From Veillonella tobetsuensis (GTDB taxonomy: Bacteria > Bacillota > Negativicutes > Veillonellales > Veillonellaceae): DNA of 64,000 nt. The stretch covers positions 69,080-133,079 of the forward strand of contig NZ_DF967922.1 in NCBI RefSeq assembly GCF_001078375.1, given 5' to 3'. Position 1 is the first letter of the stretch; the number at the start of each line of letters is the position of its first letter. The notes beneath the pieces were generated by a model. The model saw only the letters and a program-made list of their open reading frames with translations, did not search any database and was not told the DNA's origin. The translations under genes and the position numbers were made by a program. This document shows, piece after piece, positions 55,250 through 64,000 of this stretch.

Positions 55250-55342
55250 AGGATGATATCCTATTTAAATTCTATGAGGAAAATGGTAAATTTAATATTT
55301 ATTTAAACCAAAATTTCTTTGAAACATGATATACTAAAAAAG

Positions 55343-55369
55343 AGCCGCTCACGGGTTGAGCGGCTTTTC
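55343..55369 (+). terminator. Terminator after the HAD gene
   Basis: 9-bp GC-rich stem (55343-55351 with 55357-55365, 5-nt loop) in an A-run/T-run context, ending TTTTCT. About 90 nt after the HAD stop. Confidence 0.85.
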
Positions 55370-55402
55370 TATGTAAAATTTATGAAACCTACTGAGTGGG
55401 TT

Positions 55403-55432
55403 TTGACTCATATATGTTAGTAAAAATATAGT
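55403..55432 (+). promoter_or_regulatory. Promoter of the cyclophilin gene
   Basis: -35 TTGACT (55403-55408), 18-nt spacer, -10 TATAGT (55427-55432), 44 nt before the ATG. Confidence 0.6.
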
Positions 55433-55476
55433 ACAATTAATATTTCAGTTACTTAGTACAAATCTGTGGGGGAATT

Positions 55477-56112
55477 ATGAACTGGAAACGTTTAGCGCTA
55501 TGTGCAATGTTGGGGATTTCTATGCTTGCTACAACGGCGTGTGGAACAAATAGTGGTGAACAACCACAAGGCAATACGGTAAAGGCAGAAACTGTGGCAA
55601 TGCCTAACTTTACAAATTCACCAATTGCTGATCAATATGCCATATTCAATACAAATTATGGTCAATTCAAGGTTCGTTTGTTGGGGTCCAAATCTCCGAT
55701 TACTGTGAAAAATTTTGAATACCTTGTAAAAAAAGGTTTCTATAATGGGGTTACATTCCATCGCGTTATTGAAGGCTTTATGATTCAAGGCGGAGATCCA
55801 GATGGTACAGGTGCTGGTGGTCCTGGTTATACGATCCCTGATGAGTTTGCCAATGACTTGCATTTTAATAAAATGGGGGTTCTTGCCATGGCAAACCGCG
55901 GTCCTAATACAGGTGGGTCTCAATTCTTTATCACATTAGGCCCTACATCTTGGCTTGATAATAAACACACTATATTTGGTACCGTAGTACAAGGTATGGA
56001 TGTAGTTGAAAAAATTGGCAAAGTAAAGACTGGAAAAAATGATAAACCAATCGAACCGGTTGTTATTAATTCTATTTCTATAGAAGCAATTACGGATGAT
56101 GCAAGTAAATAA
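55477..56112 (+). CDS. Lipoprotein cyclophilin-type peptidyl-prolyl isomerase
   Basis: A 211-residue foldase. A signal peptide (1-21) ends at Cys22 (LATTAC, a slightly weak lipobox), so it should be lipid-anchored outside the cytoplasmic membrane. The cyclophilin domain starts about 50: NFEYLVKKGFYNGVTFHRVI, then FMIQGGDPDGTGAGGPGY, MANRGPNTGGSQFFIT, WLDNKHTIFG, all family motifs including the catalytic Arg of FHRV. GGGGGAA precedes the ATG. Its stop lies 1 nt before the GIY-YIG gene, suggesting coupling. Confidence 0.93.
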   Translation: MNWKRLALCAMLGISMLATTACGTNSGEQPQGNTVKAETVAMPNFTNSPIADQYAIFNTNYGQFKVRLLGSKSPITVKNFEYLVKKGFYNGVTFHRVIEGFMIQGGDPDGTGAGGPGYTIPDEFANDLHFNKMGVLAMANRGPNTGGSQFFITLGPTSWLDNKHTIFGTVVQGMDVVEKIGKVKTGKNDKPIEPVVINSISIEAITDDASK

Positions 56113-56113
56113 A

Positions 56114-56410
56114 ATGGATCATGAACGATATTTTACGTATATCCTGAGATGTGCTGATGAAAGTTTATATTGTGGGTGGACTACAAATCTTGAAAAGCGA
56201 GTGGATGCTCATAATGGTCTTGTTACTGGTGGTGCTAAGTATACGAAAGGTCGTCGGCCTGTAACCTTGGTTTACTATGAAAGCTTTCGCCAAAAACAAG
56301 AAGCACAATCTAGAGAATATGCTATAAAACGTCTAAATAAGGCTCAGAAATTACGCCTTATTGCGTCTGCTACTATGGATACATTGGAGAATATAAATCT
56401 CACAGAATAG
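56114..56410 (+). CDS. GIY-YIG nuclease domain protein (YhbQ/UPF0213 type)
   Basis: A 98-residue protein with YFTYILRC and CGWTTNLEKRVDAHNGL, the GIY-YIG core, then YESFRQKQEAQSREYAIKRL with the expected Glu. Related to YhbQ; a DNA-binding or nicking role is family knowledge. Start is uncertain: an ATG at 56096 overlapping the previous gene is also possible, and neither has a good Shine-Dalgarno site. Confidence 0.85.
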   Translation: MDHERYFTYILRCADESLYCGWTTNLEKRVDAHNGLVTGGAKYTKGRRPVTLVYYESFRQKQEAQSREYAIKRLNKAQKLRLIASATMDTLENINLTE

Positions 56411-56485
56411 GTGCACAAAACATTCAAAACAAGCTGCTTTTGTGCTATAATATATTGATATGTTATGACCATGGAGGAGAACGAC

Positions 56486-56944
56486 ATGAAACGGGTTTTA
56501 GTATCCGTAAAAAGTGTACAACGAGACATAGATGGACAGGATACCGTGGTGGAATTGATTTCTCCCGGTACTTCGCAAGAAAAGAATGGAATTCAATATA
56601 TTCGTTACGAGGAATCTAGTGTAACAGGTCTTGAAGGTGTTAAAACAACAATCAAGATTTATGAGGATTCTATTGTGCTCTTGCGTACTGGTGCCGTTAA
56701 TATGAGACACCAATATATTCGTGGGGAAGAACGCGAGTCAACCTATGAAACGCCACTAGGGGATCTTCACATGGCCGTAAAGACACATGAATTAACAGTA
56801 GATTTTCACGATGGAACAGGCCGTGTCCATTTAGGATACGATATTTCCATTGAAGGTGAATGGCAATTTTATAATCAGTTAGAAATAGACGTGCGGGAGG
56901 ATACAGAGCATGGAAATGAAGGAAATCCTGAAATCGGGGATTGA
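56486..56944 (+). CDS. DUF1934 family protein (YwiB-like)
   Basis: A 152-residue beta-rich protein of unknown function, found in Firmicutes upstream of argS as here. It has VSVKSVQRDIDGQDTVVELISPG near the start and FHDGTGRVHLGYDISIEG near the end. GGAGGAG lies 6 nt before the ATG. Its end overlaps argS by 35 bp in another frame, so translation of the two is linked. Confidence 0.82.
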   Translation: MKRVLVSVKSVQRDIDGQDTVVELISPGTSQEKNGIQYIRYEESSVTGLEGVKTTIKIYEDSIVLLRTGAVNMRHQYIRGEERESTYETPLGDLHMAVKTHELTVDFHDGTGRVHLGYDISIEGEWQFYNQLEIDVREDTEHGNEGNPEIGD

Positions 56945-58643
56945 ACAGGCATTACAAGATACGATTAACAGCGGTGGTTTACCAGCTGGGGAATATCCAG
57001 AAATCGTTCTCGAAGTGCCACCTCAAAAAGAATTCGGTGATTTTTCTACAAATATCGCTATGCAATCCGCTCGTGTAGCTCGTCAAAACCCTCGTGCTAT
57101 TGCAGAGGCTTTGATTAGCCATATGAATTTTGATTGGCTCGAACGTGCTGAGGTTGCTGGTGCTGGTTTCATCAACTTCTTCTTGAAATCTGATATGGTA
57201 TACGATACGTTGAAAGCCATTTTGAATGCTGGCGAAGAGTATGGTGTGCAACCATTGCGCGCGCGCGATACCATTCAAGTTGAATATGTAAGTGCGAATC
57301 CAACAGGCCCGTTGCATGTAGGTCATGGCCGTGGTGCTGCTTACGGTAGTGCTCTTGTAAATTTGTTGCGGGCAGCGGGTTACAATGTACAATCTGAGTA
57401 TTACATCAATGATGCGGGGAACCAAATCGACAATATGGCTATCTCCATTGAGTACCGCTTCCAAGAGTTGCAAGGTGCGACATTAGTGTTCCCACCTAAG
57501 CGCAACGAAGATGGTTCCATGCCTGAATTCGATATTCCAGAAGGGGCTCTCGTGTTCCCTGAAAATGGCTACCGTGGTCCTGACATTATCGAGACTGCAA
57601 AAGCTATTGCAGAACGAGAAGGCTTCGATACATTAAATGCTATGAACGAAGCAGATCGTATTGCATTGTTCAAAGAGGAAGGTCTTAAAGAAAAACTAGC
57701 TCGACTAGAAGAAACATTGAGAAACTTCCGTGTTACTTTCGATCATTGGTTCTCTGAACGTACTGTTCATGAAGCTGATGAAATTCATCACTCCGTAGAG
57801 GCGTTAAAGGCTCTTGGCAAAGTGTATGAAAAAGACGGTGCATTGTGGTTGAAATCTACTGACTATGGCGATGATAAAGACCGCGTAGTTATTCGCGATA
57901 ATGGAGTTCCTACTTATTTAGCTGCGGATATCGCATATCACCGCAATAAATATGACCGTGGCTTCAAAGAAATGATTGATATTTGGGGCGCTGACCATCA
58001 TGGCTATGTATGTCGTGTAAAAGCTGCTATGGCTGCTTTCGGTTATGATCCAGACCAATTAACGGTATTATTATTACAAATGGTAGCATTGTTCCGCGAT
58101 GGGGAACTTGTTAAATTGTCTAAACGTAGCGGCGATAGTGTTACATTAGATGAATTGATTGAAGAAGTTGGCGTGGATGCATCTCGTTACTTCTTCTTGA
58201 TGCGTTCTCTAGATAGCCAACTTGATTTCGATATTAACTTGGCTAAATCTCGTAGCAATGATAACCCAGTGTATTATATCCAATATGCTCATGCTCGTAT
58301 TCATAGTATTTACAACCAAGTGCGTGAAGCAGGCATTGCATTTGGTGATTATAATCAAACTGATTTCACAACTCTTACAAGTGAAATGGAATTAGAATTA
58401 ATTAAGAAATTAGCTGAATATCCAGAAGAGGTAGTTCAAGCTGCCGAACATCGTGCCCCTCATCGTATTGCTCGTTACTTATACGATTTGGCAAGCATGT
58501 TCCACTCCTTCTACCGTCAAGGTCGTATCATTGGCGTAGATCCAGCATTGCAACAAGCTCGTCTTGGTTTAATTACAGCGATTGCCCTCGTACTTCGTCA
58601 AGGTTTGGGCATTTTAGGTATTTCCGCTCCGGAAAAAATGTAA
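56910..58643 (+). CDS. argS: Arginyl-tRNA synthetase
   Basis: Charges tRNA-Arg. The 577-residue protein has the class I HIGH-type motif HVGH in SANPTGPLHVGHGRGAAYG (about 124-142), the family's KLSKRSG in place of canonical KMSKS, and the C-terminal DALR anticodon-binding domain (AHARIHSIYNQV onward). GGGAGG lies 9 nt before the ATG, inside the end of the DUF1934 gene. Followed 15 nt later by pyrG. Confidence 0.96.
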   Translation: MEMKEILKSGIEQALQDTINSGGLPAGEYPEIVLEVPPQKEFGDFSTNIAMQSARVARQNPRAIAEALISHMNFDWLERAEVAGAGFINFFLKSDMVYDTLKAILNAGEEYGVQPLRARDTIQVEYVSANPTGPLHVGHGRGAAYGSALVNLLRAAGYNVQSEYYINDAGNQIDNMAISIEYRFQELQGATLVFPPKRNEDGSMPEFDIPEGALVFPENGYRGPDIIETAKAIAEREGFDTLNAMNEADRIALFKEEGLKEKLARLEETLRNFRVTFDHWFSERTVHEADEIHHSVEALKALGKVYEKDGALWLKSTDYGDDKDRVVIRDNGVPTYLAADIAYHRNKYDRGFKEMIDIWGADHHGYVCRVKAAMAAFGYDPDQLTVLLLQMVALFRDGELVKLSKRSGDSVTLDELIEEVGVDASRYFFLMRSLDSQLDFDINLAKSRSNDNPVYYIQYAHARIHSIYNQVREAGIAFGDYNQTDFTTLTSEMELELIKKLAEYPEEVVQAAEHRAPHRIARYLYDLASMFHSFYRQGRIIGVDPALQQARLGLITAIALVLRQGLGILGISAPEKM

Positions 58644-58646
58644 TAG

Positions 58647-60269
<1,623 letters not shown>

Positions 60270-60276
60270 ATAAAAA

Positions 60277-60492
60277 ATGGGTTCTATTTTATCTATTATA
60301 GGTTTATTTATATTAGCTGTACTCAAACTAGAGCAGTTCGTATATGGTAAATCGGGGAAACAACAATCTACAACTGGCCATATGGCACGGCGTGGGCTCG
60401 CTAATTTAGCGGGATTAATCGCGTTTGATCATTCTACTGTGAATAGTAAGTCTGTTGTGGTACGTAAAAAGAAGGAAGATACTCAGAAATGA
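60277..60492 (+). CDS. Small membrane protein of unknown function
   Basis: A 71-residue frame starting 7 nt after the pyrG stop, without a good ribosome binding site of its own, so it would depend on coupling. Residues 1-20 are a hydrophobic segment; the rest is basic (KSGKQQSTTGHMARRGLANLAGL, and the Lys-rich end RKKKEDTQK). Its last nine codons and stop lie inside the terminator stem. No family recognised; a real but minor gene or a chance frame. Confidence 0.45.
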   Translation: MGSILSIIGLFILAVLKLEQFVYGKSGKQQSTTGHMARRGLANLAGLIAFDHSTVNSKSVVVRKKKEDTQK

Positions 60493-60514
60493 GTATCTTC
60501 CTTCTTTTTTTTCT
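60466..60514 (+). terminator. Strong terminator after pyrG
   Basis: Perfect 20-bp stem (60466-60485 with 60490-60509, loop GAAA), preceded by A-run and followed by TTT. Ends the argS-pyrG transcript. Confidence 0.93.
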
Positions 60515-60533
60515 GTATCGAAAAAACTTGCAA

Positions 60534-60551
60534 AAATATATCGATATATTT
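60534..60551. promoter_or_regulatory. 18-bp perfect palindrome upstream of ahpC
   Basis: AAATATATC with its exact complement, centred at 60542/60543, 11 bp before the ahpC -35. Candidate operator for a dimeric redox regulator; the regulator cannot be named. Confidence 0.5.
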
Positions 60552-60554
60552 AAA

Positions 60555-60591
60555 AATAACACTTGCTATTTTAAATGATTAGTGTTATTAT
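60555..60591 (+). promoter_or_regulatory. ahpC promoter embedded in an inverted repeat
   Basis: -35 TTGCTA (60563-60568), 17-nt spacer, -10 TATTAT (60586-60591). AATAACACT (60555-60563) and its complement AGTGTTATT (60581-60589) flank the spacer, so a protein bound there would cover both hexamers. Confidence 0.6.
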
Positions 60592-60675
60592 ATAGACAAA
60601 GATAGATATAGATTTGATGTAAGTATATCAAAAGCATATAATAATCGTTAATAAAGAAAATACAAGGAGGACACA

Positions 60676-61239
60676 ATGTCTATTATTGGTAAAAAACTTC
60701 CTGAATTTACACTTGATGCTTTCAAAAAACCTGAATTGGTAAAGGTAAGCACTGCAGACGTTTTGGGTAAATGGTCTGTATTCGTATTCTATCCGGCAGA
60801 CTTTACATTTGTTTGCCCTACAGAATTAGAAGACGTACAAAACTCCTATGCTGAATTAAAAGAATTGGGTTGCGAAGTTTACTCTGTATCCTGCGATTCC
60901 GAATTTGTTCATAAAGCATGGTCTGATGCTTCTCCAAGCATTAACAAAATCGAGTACTACATGTTAGCTGATAAAAAACATGAATTGGCTGATTTCTTCG
61001 ATGTATTCCAAGAAGAATCTGCTATGGCTTACCGTGGTACATTCGTAGTAGATCCTGAAGGTATCGTACGTACTGCTGAAATCCATGATATGGGTATTGG
61101 CCGTTCCGCTGAAGAACTTGTTCGTAAAGTACAAGCTGCTCAATTCGTAGCTAAACATGGTGACCAAGTGTGCCCTGCACGTTGGAAACCAGGTAAAGAT
61201 ACATTAAAACCAGGTCTTGACCTAGTAGGTAAAATCTAA
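60676..61239 (+). CDS. ahpC: Alkyl hydroperoxide reductase AhpC (2-Cys peroxiredoxin)
   Basis: Reduces H2O2 and organic peroxides. The 187-residue protein has peroxidatic Cys47 in FTFVCPTE and resolving Cys166 in QVCPARW, with the YRGTFVVDPEG segment. Length is that of AhpC. AAGGAGG lies 6 nt before the ATG. No ahpF is adjacent, so the electron donor is elsewhere (thioredoxin or a separate reductase). Promoter region holds palindromes. Confidence 0.96.
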   Translation: MSIIGKKLPEFTLDAFKKPELVKVSTADVLGKWSVFVFYPADFTFVCPTELEDVQNSYAELKELGCEVYSVSCDSEFVHKAWSDASPSINKIEYYMLADKKHELADFFDVFQEESAMAYRGTFVVDPEGIVRTAEIHDMGIGRSAEELVRKVQAAQFVAKHGDQVCPARWKPGKDTLKPGLDLVGKI

Positions 61240-61414
61240 TATTTAGATTTACTAAACATCTCCTCAAATGACAAACTATGGGCACGGATCGTATCTCCAA
61301 CGATACCGGTAAGCCCCATTACATGGTGAAATACTCTCCAATTCACCGATGTAAACCTCATATAACAAACTACAAACTATACGCAAAAAGACCAGCCTTT
61401 GGGCTGGTCTTTTT
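61232..61414 (+). ncRNA. Structured 3' region of ahpC, candidate small RNA
   Basis: After the ahpC stop come three stem-loops: 61232-61250 (8 bp), 61278-61319 (outer ATGGG/CCCAT and inner GTATC/GATAC with loop TCCAAC) and 61319-61354 (TTACATGGTGAA region with its complement, one bulge, loop containing CTCTCCAA), then a 13-bp terminator at 61385-61414. Two loops display CTCC and a third copy, TCTCC, is at 61259-61263, all complementary to a Shine-Dalgarno core. Could be an ordinary long 3' UTR. Confidence 0.4.
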
Positions 61415-61415
61415 G
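61385..61415 (+). terminator. Terminator of ahpC
   Basis: 13-bp stem (61385-61397 with 61402-61414, 4-nt loop) ending TTTTTG; about 150 nt beyond the ahpC stop. Confidence 0.93.
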
Positions 61416-61490
61416 TCGTTAATAGTGCACAGTAAATATGACATCTTATAATATTTCATAAAGCCCTTTAACTAAGTAGGAAATAAGGTC

Positions 61491-61519
61491 TTGCATTTTT
61501 ACATTTTGTATTCTATAAT
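61491..61519 (+). promoter_or_regulatory. Promoter of the Rrf2 gene
   Basis: -35 TTGCAT (61491-61496), 17-nt spacer, -10 TATAAT (61514-61519). Leader of about 100 nt; likely also transcribes cysK. Confidence 0.75.
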
Positions 61520-61623
61520 AATATTAATTCCTAGTAATGTACAAGGTTTTATGTGAAAAGCATAGGACGTGTATTGTTAATACGTTCAAGAGACGTTAGC
61601 TTTTACAAAGAAAGGCAAGATAC

Positions 61624-62073
61624 ATGAGAATTTCTACAAAAGGGAGATATGCATTGATGGTTCTCATCGACTTAGCAGAACAAGGTCTTGAAAAACCTGT
61701 TTCATTGCGTTCTGTAGCAGAGAGACAAGGCATATCTGAAAAATATTTAGAAGGTATTGTAGCTCGTTTAGGTACAGCTAAATTAGTAGATAGTATTCGC
61801 GGTAAGTACGGTGGATATAGATTATCTAAGAAACCTAGTGAATATACAATTATTGAAATTTTGATGGCTACCGAAGAATCGATGGCGATTATATCTTCAT
61901 TAGATGAAGGTGTATCTACAGATGATGTCATCAATGAACGTACTGTTGGTTTTTGGGCTGGGTTGCAGAACTATATTCATGATTATCTTGCAGGCGTTAC
62001 ATTGCAAGATGTGATTGATGGTACGTATGCAAAGCTAGATACAAAATATGACAATTGGGATGGTTCTATTTAA
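61624..62073 (+). CDS. Rrf2 family regulator (CymR-like)
   Basis: A 149-residue DNA-binding protein: winged helix 1-75 (MRISTKGRYALMVLIDLAEQ and GISEKYLEGIVARLGTAKLVDSIRGKYGGY) and a dimerisation helix 105-130. It has no Cys at all, so it cannot carry the IscR/NsrR Fe-S cluster; this fits CymR, which represses cysteine-synthesis genes and partners with CysK. cysK follows 58 nt downstream. GAAAGG lies 8 nt before the ATG. Confidence 0.88.
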   Translation: MRISTKGRYALMVLIDLAEQGLEKPVSLRSVAERQGISEKYLEGIVARLGTAKLVDSIRGKYGGYRLSKKPSEYTIIEILMATEESMAIISSLDEGVSTDDVINERTVGFWAGLQNYIHDYLAGVTLQDVIDGTYAKLDTKYDNWDGSI

Positions 62074-62131
62074 ATAATTTAGTTAAATTTATTTCATATT
62101 ATGCATAATATCCATATAAGGAGTGTTGATT

Positions 62132-63067
62132 ATGTCTAAAATTGCAAAATCTTTCGTTGAATTAATTGGTAAAACACCATTGTTAGCAGCTACTCGTTTT
62201 GGTGAAAGTGTAGGTGCTGAGGCTAATATTCTTACTAAACTTGAATATTTTAATCCAGGCGGTTCTGTAAAAGATCGTATTGCAGCTGCAATCATTCAAT
62301 CTGCTATAGCTTCTGGTGAATTGCAACCTGGTGGTACGATTGTAGAGGCTACATCTGGTAATACAGGTATTGGTTTATCTGCAGTAGGCGCTGCACTTGG
62401 TTACAAGGTTGTCATCGTAATGCCGGAAACAATGTCTATTGAACGTCGTAAATTGATGCTTGGCTATGGTGCTCAACTCGTATTAACTGATGGCGCTCTC
62501 GGCATGAAGGGTGCTATTGCGAAAGCAAAAGAAATCGTCACAGCTACAGCTGGTGCGGTAGAGGCTGGACAATTTGTAAATCAAGCAAATCCAGCTATTC
62601 ACTATAAAACAACTGGCCCTGAAATCTGGGGTGATACTGATGGTGCAGTAGATATCTTTGTTGCCGGTGTTGGTACTGGTGGTACATTAACTGGTACAGG
62701 TCGTTATTTAAAAGAACAAAATCCAGATGTAAAGGTTGTTGCTGTAGAACCAAAAGATTCTGCTGTATTATCCAATGGTAAACCAGGCCCTCATAAAATC
62801 CAAGGCTTAGGTGCAGGTTTTATTCCTGAAACATTGGATACTAATATCTATGATGAAGTCATTTCAGTTGCTAATGATGATGCATTTAAAACATCTCAAG
62901 AATTTGGTCATACACAAGGTATTCTTGTTGGTATTTCCTCTGGTGCTGCTTTATGGGCTGCTGCTGAATTGGCAAAACGTCCTGAAAATAAAGGTAAGAA
63001 CATCGTTGTTATCCTTCCTGATACAGGGGAACGCTACTTGTCCACTGCTTTATTCCCAGAAGAATAA
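62132..63067 (+). CDS. cysK: Cysteine synthase A (O-acetylserine sulfhydrylase)
   Basis: Makes cysteine from O-acetylserine and sulfide with PLP. The 311-residue protein has the PLP Lys in NPGGSVKDRIAAA (about 37-49), SGNTGIG, GTGGTLTGTGRY and GISSGAALWAA, all typical of CysK. AAGGAG lies before the ATG at 62132. Downstream of the Rrf2/CymR-like gene, likely the same transcript. Confidence 0.96.
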   Translation: MSKIAKSFVELIGKTPLLAATRFGESVGAEANILTKLEYFNPGGSVKDRIAAAIIQSAIASGELQPGGTIVEATSGNTGIGLSAVGAALGYKVVIVMPETMSIERRKLMLGYGAQLVLTDGALGMKGAIAKAKEIVTATAGAVEAGQFVNQANPAIHYKTTGPEIWGDTDGAVDIFVAGVGTGGTLTGTGRYLKEQNPDVKVVAVEPKDSAVLSNGKPGPHKIQGLGAGFIPETLDTNIYDEVISVANDDAFKTSQEFGHTQGILVGISSGAALWAAAELAKRPENKGKNIVVILPDTGERYLSTALFPEE

Positions 63068-63092
63068 TTAAATACACTAGTATAAAATATAT

Positions 63093-63117
63093 GAGGCGTC
63101 CTATGAGGGCGCCTCTT
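63093..63117 (+). terminator. Terminator after cysK
   Basis: 10-bp stem (63093-63102 with 63106-63115, one T-G pair, loop ATG); T-run is weak (TTGTATTATT). Confidence 0.65.
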
Positions 63118-63133
63118 GTATTATTCAAGAGGT

Positions 63134-63163
63134 AAAAAAGGAACTGCCGCAGCAGTTCCTTTT
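63134..63163 (-). terminator. Terminator of the tannase-like gene
   Basis: 12-bp stem (63136-63147 with 63152-63163, 4-nt loop) followed on the minus strand by TTTTTT; 27 nt past the tannase-like stop. Confidence 0.88.
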
Positions 63164-63190
63164 GGTGTTATGGTATGTATTCAATTATGA

Positions 63191-64000
63191 TTATCTACCG
63201 TATTTAACGATAGTATCCATCCAGTTAAACAGATCTTCTAGATCATAGTCACCAGAATGGTCTACATTAAATGGTGTAGACATGTCTACTTTATAGCCTA
63301 AATTTTGAGCACGTGTGCCTACAATCAATGGAATTGCAATCGATGTATTACTATCGGCAGTACCGTAACGGATACGATAGAATTGTGCATTTGTCGCTGC
63401 TGGAGAACCAAGATAGTTCATGGGATTCATCATAGTAACGACCTTAGCATTTTCTACATATACATCTTGATTTGATGTTGTATCCTGTAATGCCGCAGTG
63501 ATTGTAAAGTGGTTATTATCTGTCGTGCTTGTGCCAAACAGACTATTTTCACCAGAGTCGTTTGCACGAGAGTCGAATGCACCAGGTGCTTTGGAACGGC
63601 TTACAAATTGATTATATACATCCCAGTTGATATCTTTGATGGCACCTGTTTTATTATCCCGTACTAAATATGTATGTCTAGATAAATCAGTACCTTGCGC
63701 TTGTGCTTTATTAGCTGCATCGATGATGAAAGTTTTCACATAGGACTTAAATGTACCATTACCATTCTTATCTAGTTTTAAGATACGTCCCATAGAGTCA
63801 TGTAATTGTAAATTGTTTACATAATCAGGGAAACGTTCCTTAAGTAAATTAGAGTAAGCAAGATCGTCAGCATTCAAGTTTACACGTTGCATTGTGCGTT
63901 TTGGTGGAACAGCGGTACCACCTACATTAGCTTGTGGCAATTCTCCTTGTCCCATAGATACTTTATTGAAGGATGTAATACCACTATAACTCCATTCGTA
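63191..64000 (-). CDS. Subtype-B tannase-like alpha/beta hydrolase, C-terminal part
   Basis: The last 269 codons of a gene whose 5' part lies beyond the window: the frame stays open from 63955 to the edge (…SYSGITSFNKVSMGQGE). RIRYGTADSNTSIAIPLIV and HSGDYDLEDLFNWMD near the end match the C-terminal region of subtype-B tannases and related carboxylesterases, where the Asp and His of the triad lie. The nucleophile Ser is outside the window. Galloyl-ester hydrolysis is therefore possible but unproven. A terminator follows. Confidence 0.75.
   Translation of the reverse strand, partial: YEWSYSGITSFNKVSMGQGELPQANVGGTAVPPKRTMQRVNLNADDLAYSNLLKERFPDYVNNLQLHDSMGRILKLDKNGNGTFKSYVKTFIIDAANKAQAQGTDLSRHTYLVRDNKTGAIKDINWDVYNQFVSRSKAPGAFDSRANDSGENSLFGTSTTDNNHFTITAALQDTTSNQDVYVENAKVVTMMNPMNYLGSPAATNAQFYRIRYGTADSNTSIAIPLIVGTRAQNLGYKVDMSTPFNVDHSGDYDLEDLFNWMDTIVKYGR

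Overview
The window is AT-rich chromosomal DNA with dense operons, strong AGGAGG-type ribosome binding sites and Firmicute-type gene families. The combination of a class Ia-like NrdAB, lactate permease next to an Ldh2-type dehydrogenase, a 1418-residue double activase of the 2-hydroxyacyl-CoA dehydratase type, CobT-like paralogues and cobamide-dependent metabolism points to a Negativicute, most likely Veillonella. This is an inference from gene content; no rRNA gene is present to settle it. I see no tRNA, rRNA, CRISPR array or intact insertion sequence.

Region 1 (1-7.5 kb, minus strand) is a shikimate/phenylalanine operon in the order aroF-aroB-aroA-aroC-pheA-aroE/aroK, the last two activities fused. 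A consensus promoter precedes a 29-codon leader peptide containing Tyr-Phe-Tyr-Trp-Phe-Phe and a perfect terminator hairpin, so the operon is very probably controlled by transcription attenuation that senses charged aromatic tRNAs. Region 2 (7.6-22.6 kb) is mixed housekeeping: a GNAT acetyltransferase, a DIP1984-family protein, ribonucleotide reductase nrdA-nrdB with a flavodoxin divergent to it, a DUF4153 membrane protein, an iron alcohol dehydrogenase, two tandem paralogous membrane proteins of unknown function, a DAACS-type symporter behind a perfect consensus promoter and short terminated leader, and a Nudix-CobT-like-DUF389 operon.

Region 3 (22.7-40.8 kb) is the centrepiece: a bacterial microcompartment locus for cobamide-dependent diol (1,2-propanediol or glycerol) breakdown. 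A PocR-type AraC regulator is divergent to pduB'-C-D-E-G-H-O-F-U-V, a cobT-like gene, pduA-B-K-J-L-eutJ-M-N-P-Q. It encodes the B12 diol dehydratase, its reactivase, an adenosyltransferase, a diol/glycerol channel, hexameric, trimeric and pentameric shell proteins, CoA-acylating aldehyde dehydrogenase, phosphotransacylase and alcohol dehydrogenase. Uncommon points are a lower-ligand-activating CobT relative inside the shell operon with a full-length paralogue 12 kb upstream, the PduB and PduB' forms encoded by separate genes, and a PduK-like shell protein whose tail ends in an amphipathic helix plus a Lys-rich segment. No pduS, pduT, pduW or pduX is seen.

Region 4 (41-64 kb): the large activase, a Bcr/CflA-type efflux pump behind a leader hairpin, lactate permease and Ldh2-family dehydrogenase (lactate use), a molybdopterin oxidoreductase, BrnQ, a string of small genes (DUF1653, HAD phosphatase, lipoprotein cyclophilin, GIY-YIG, DUF1934), argS-pyrG, ahpC with palindromic operators and a structured 3' region, an Rrf2 regulator with cysK, and the 3' part of a subtype-B tannase-like esterase cut by the window end.
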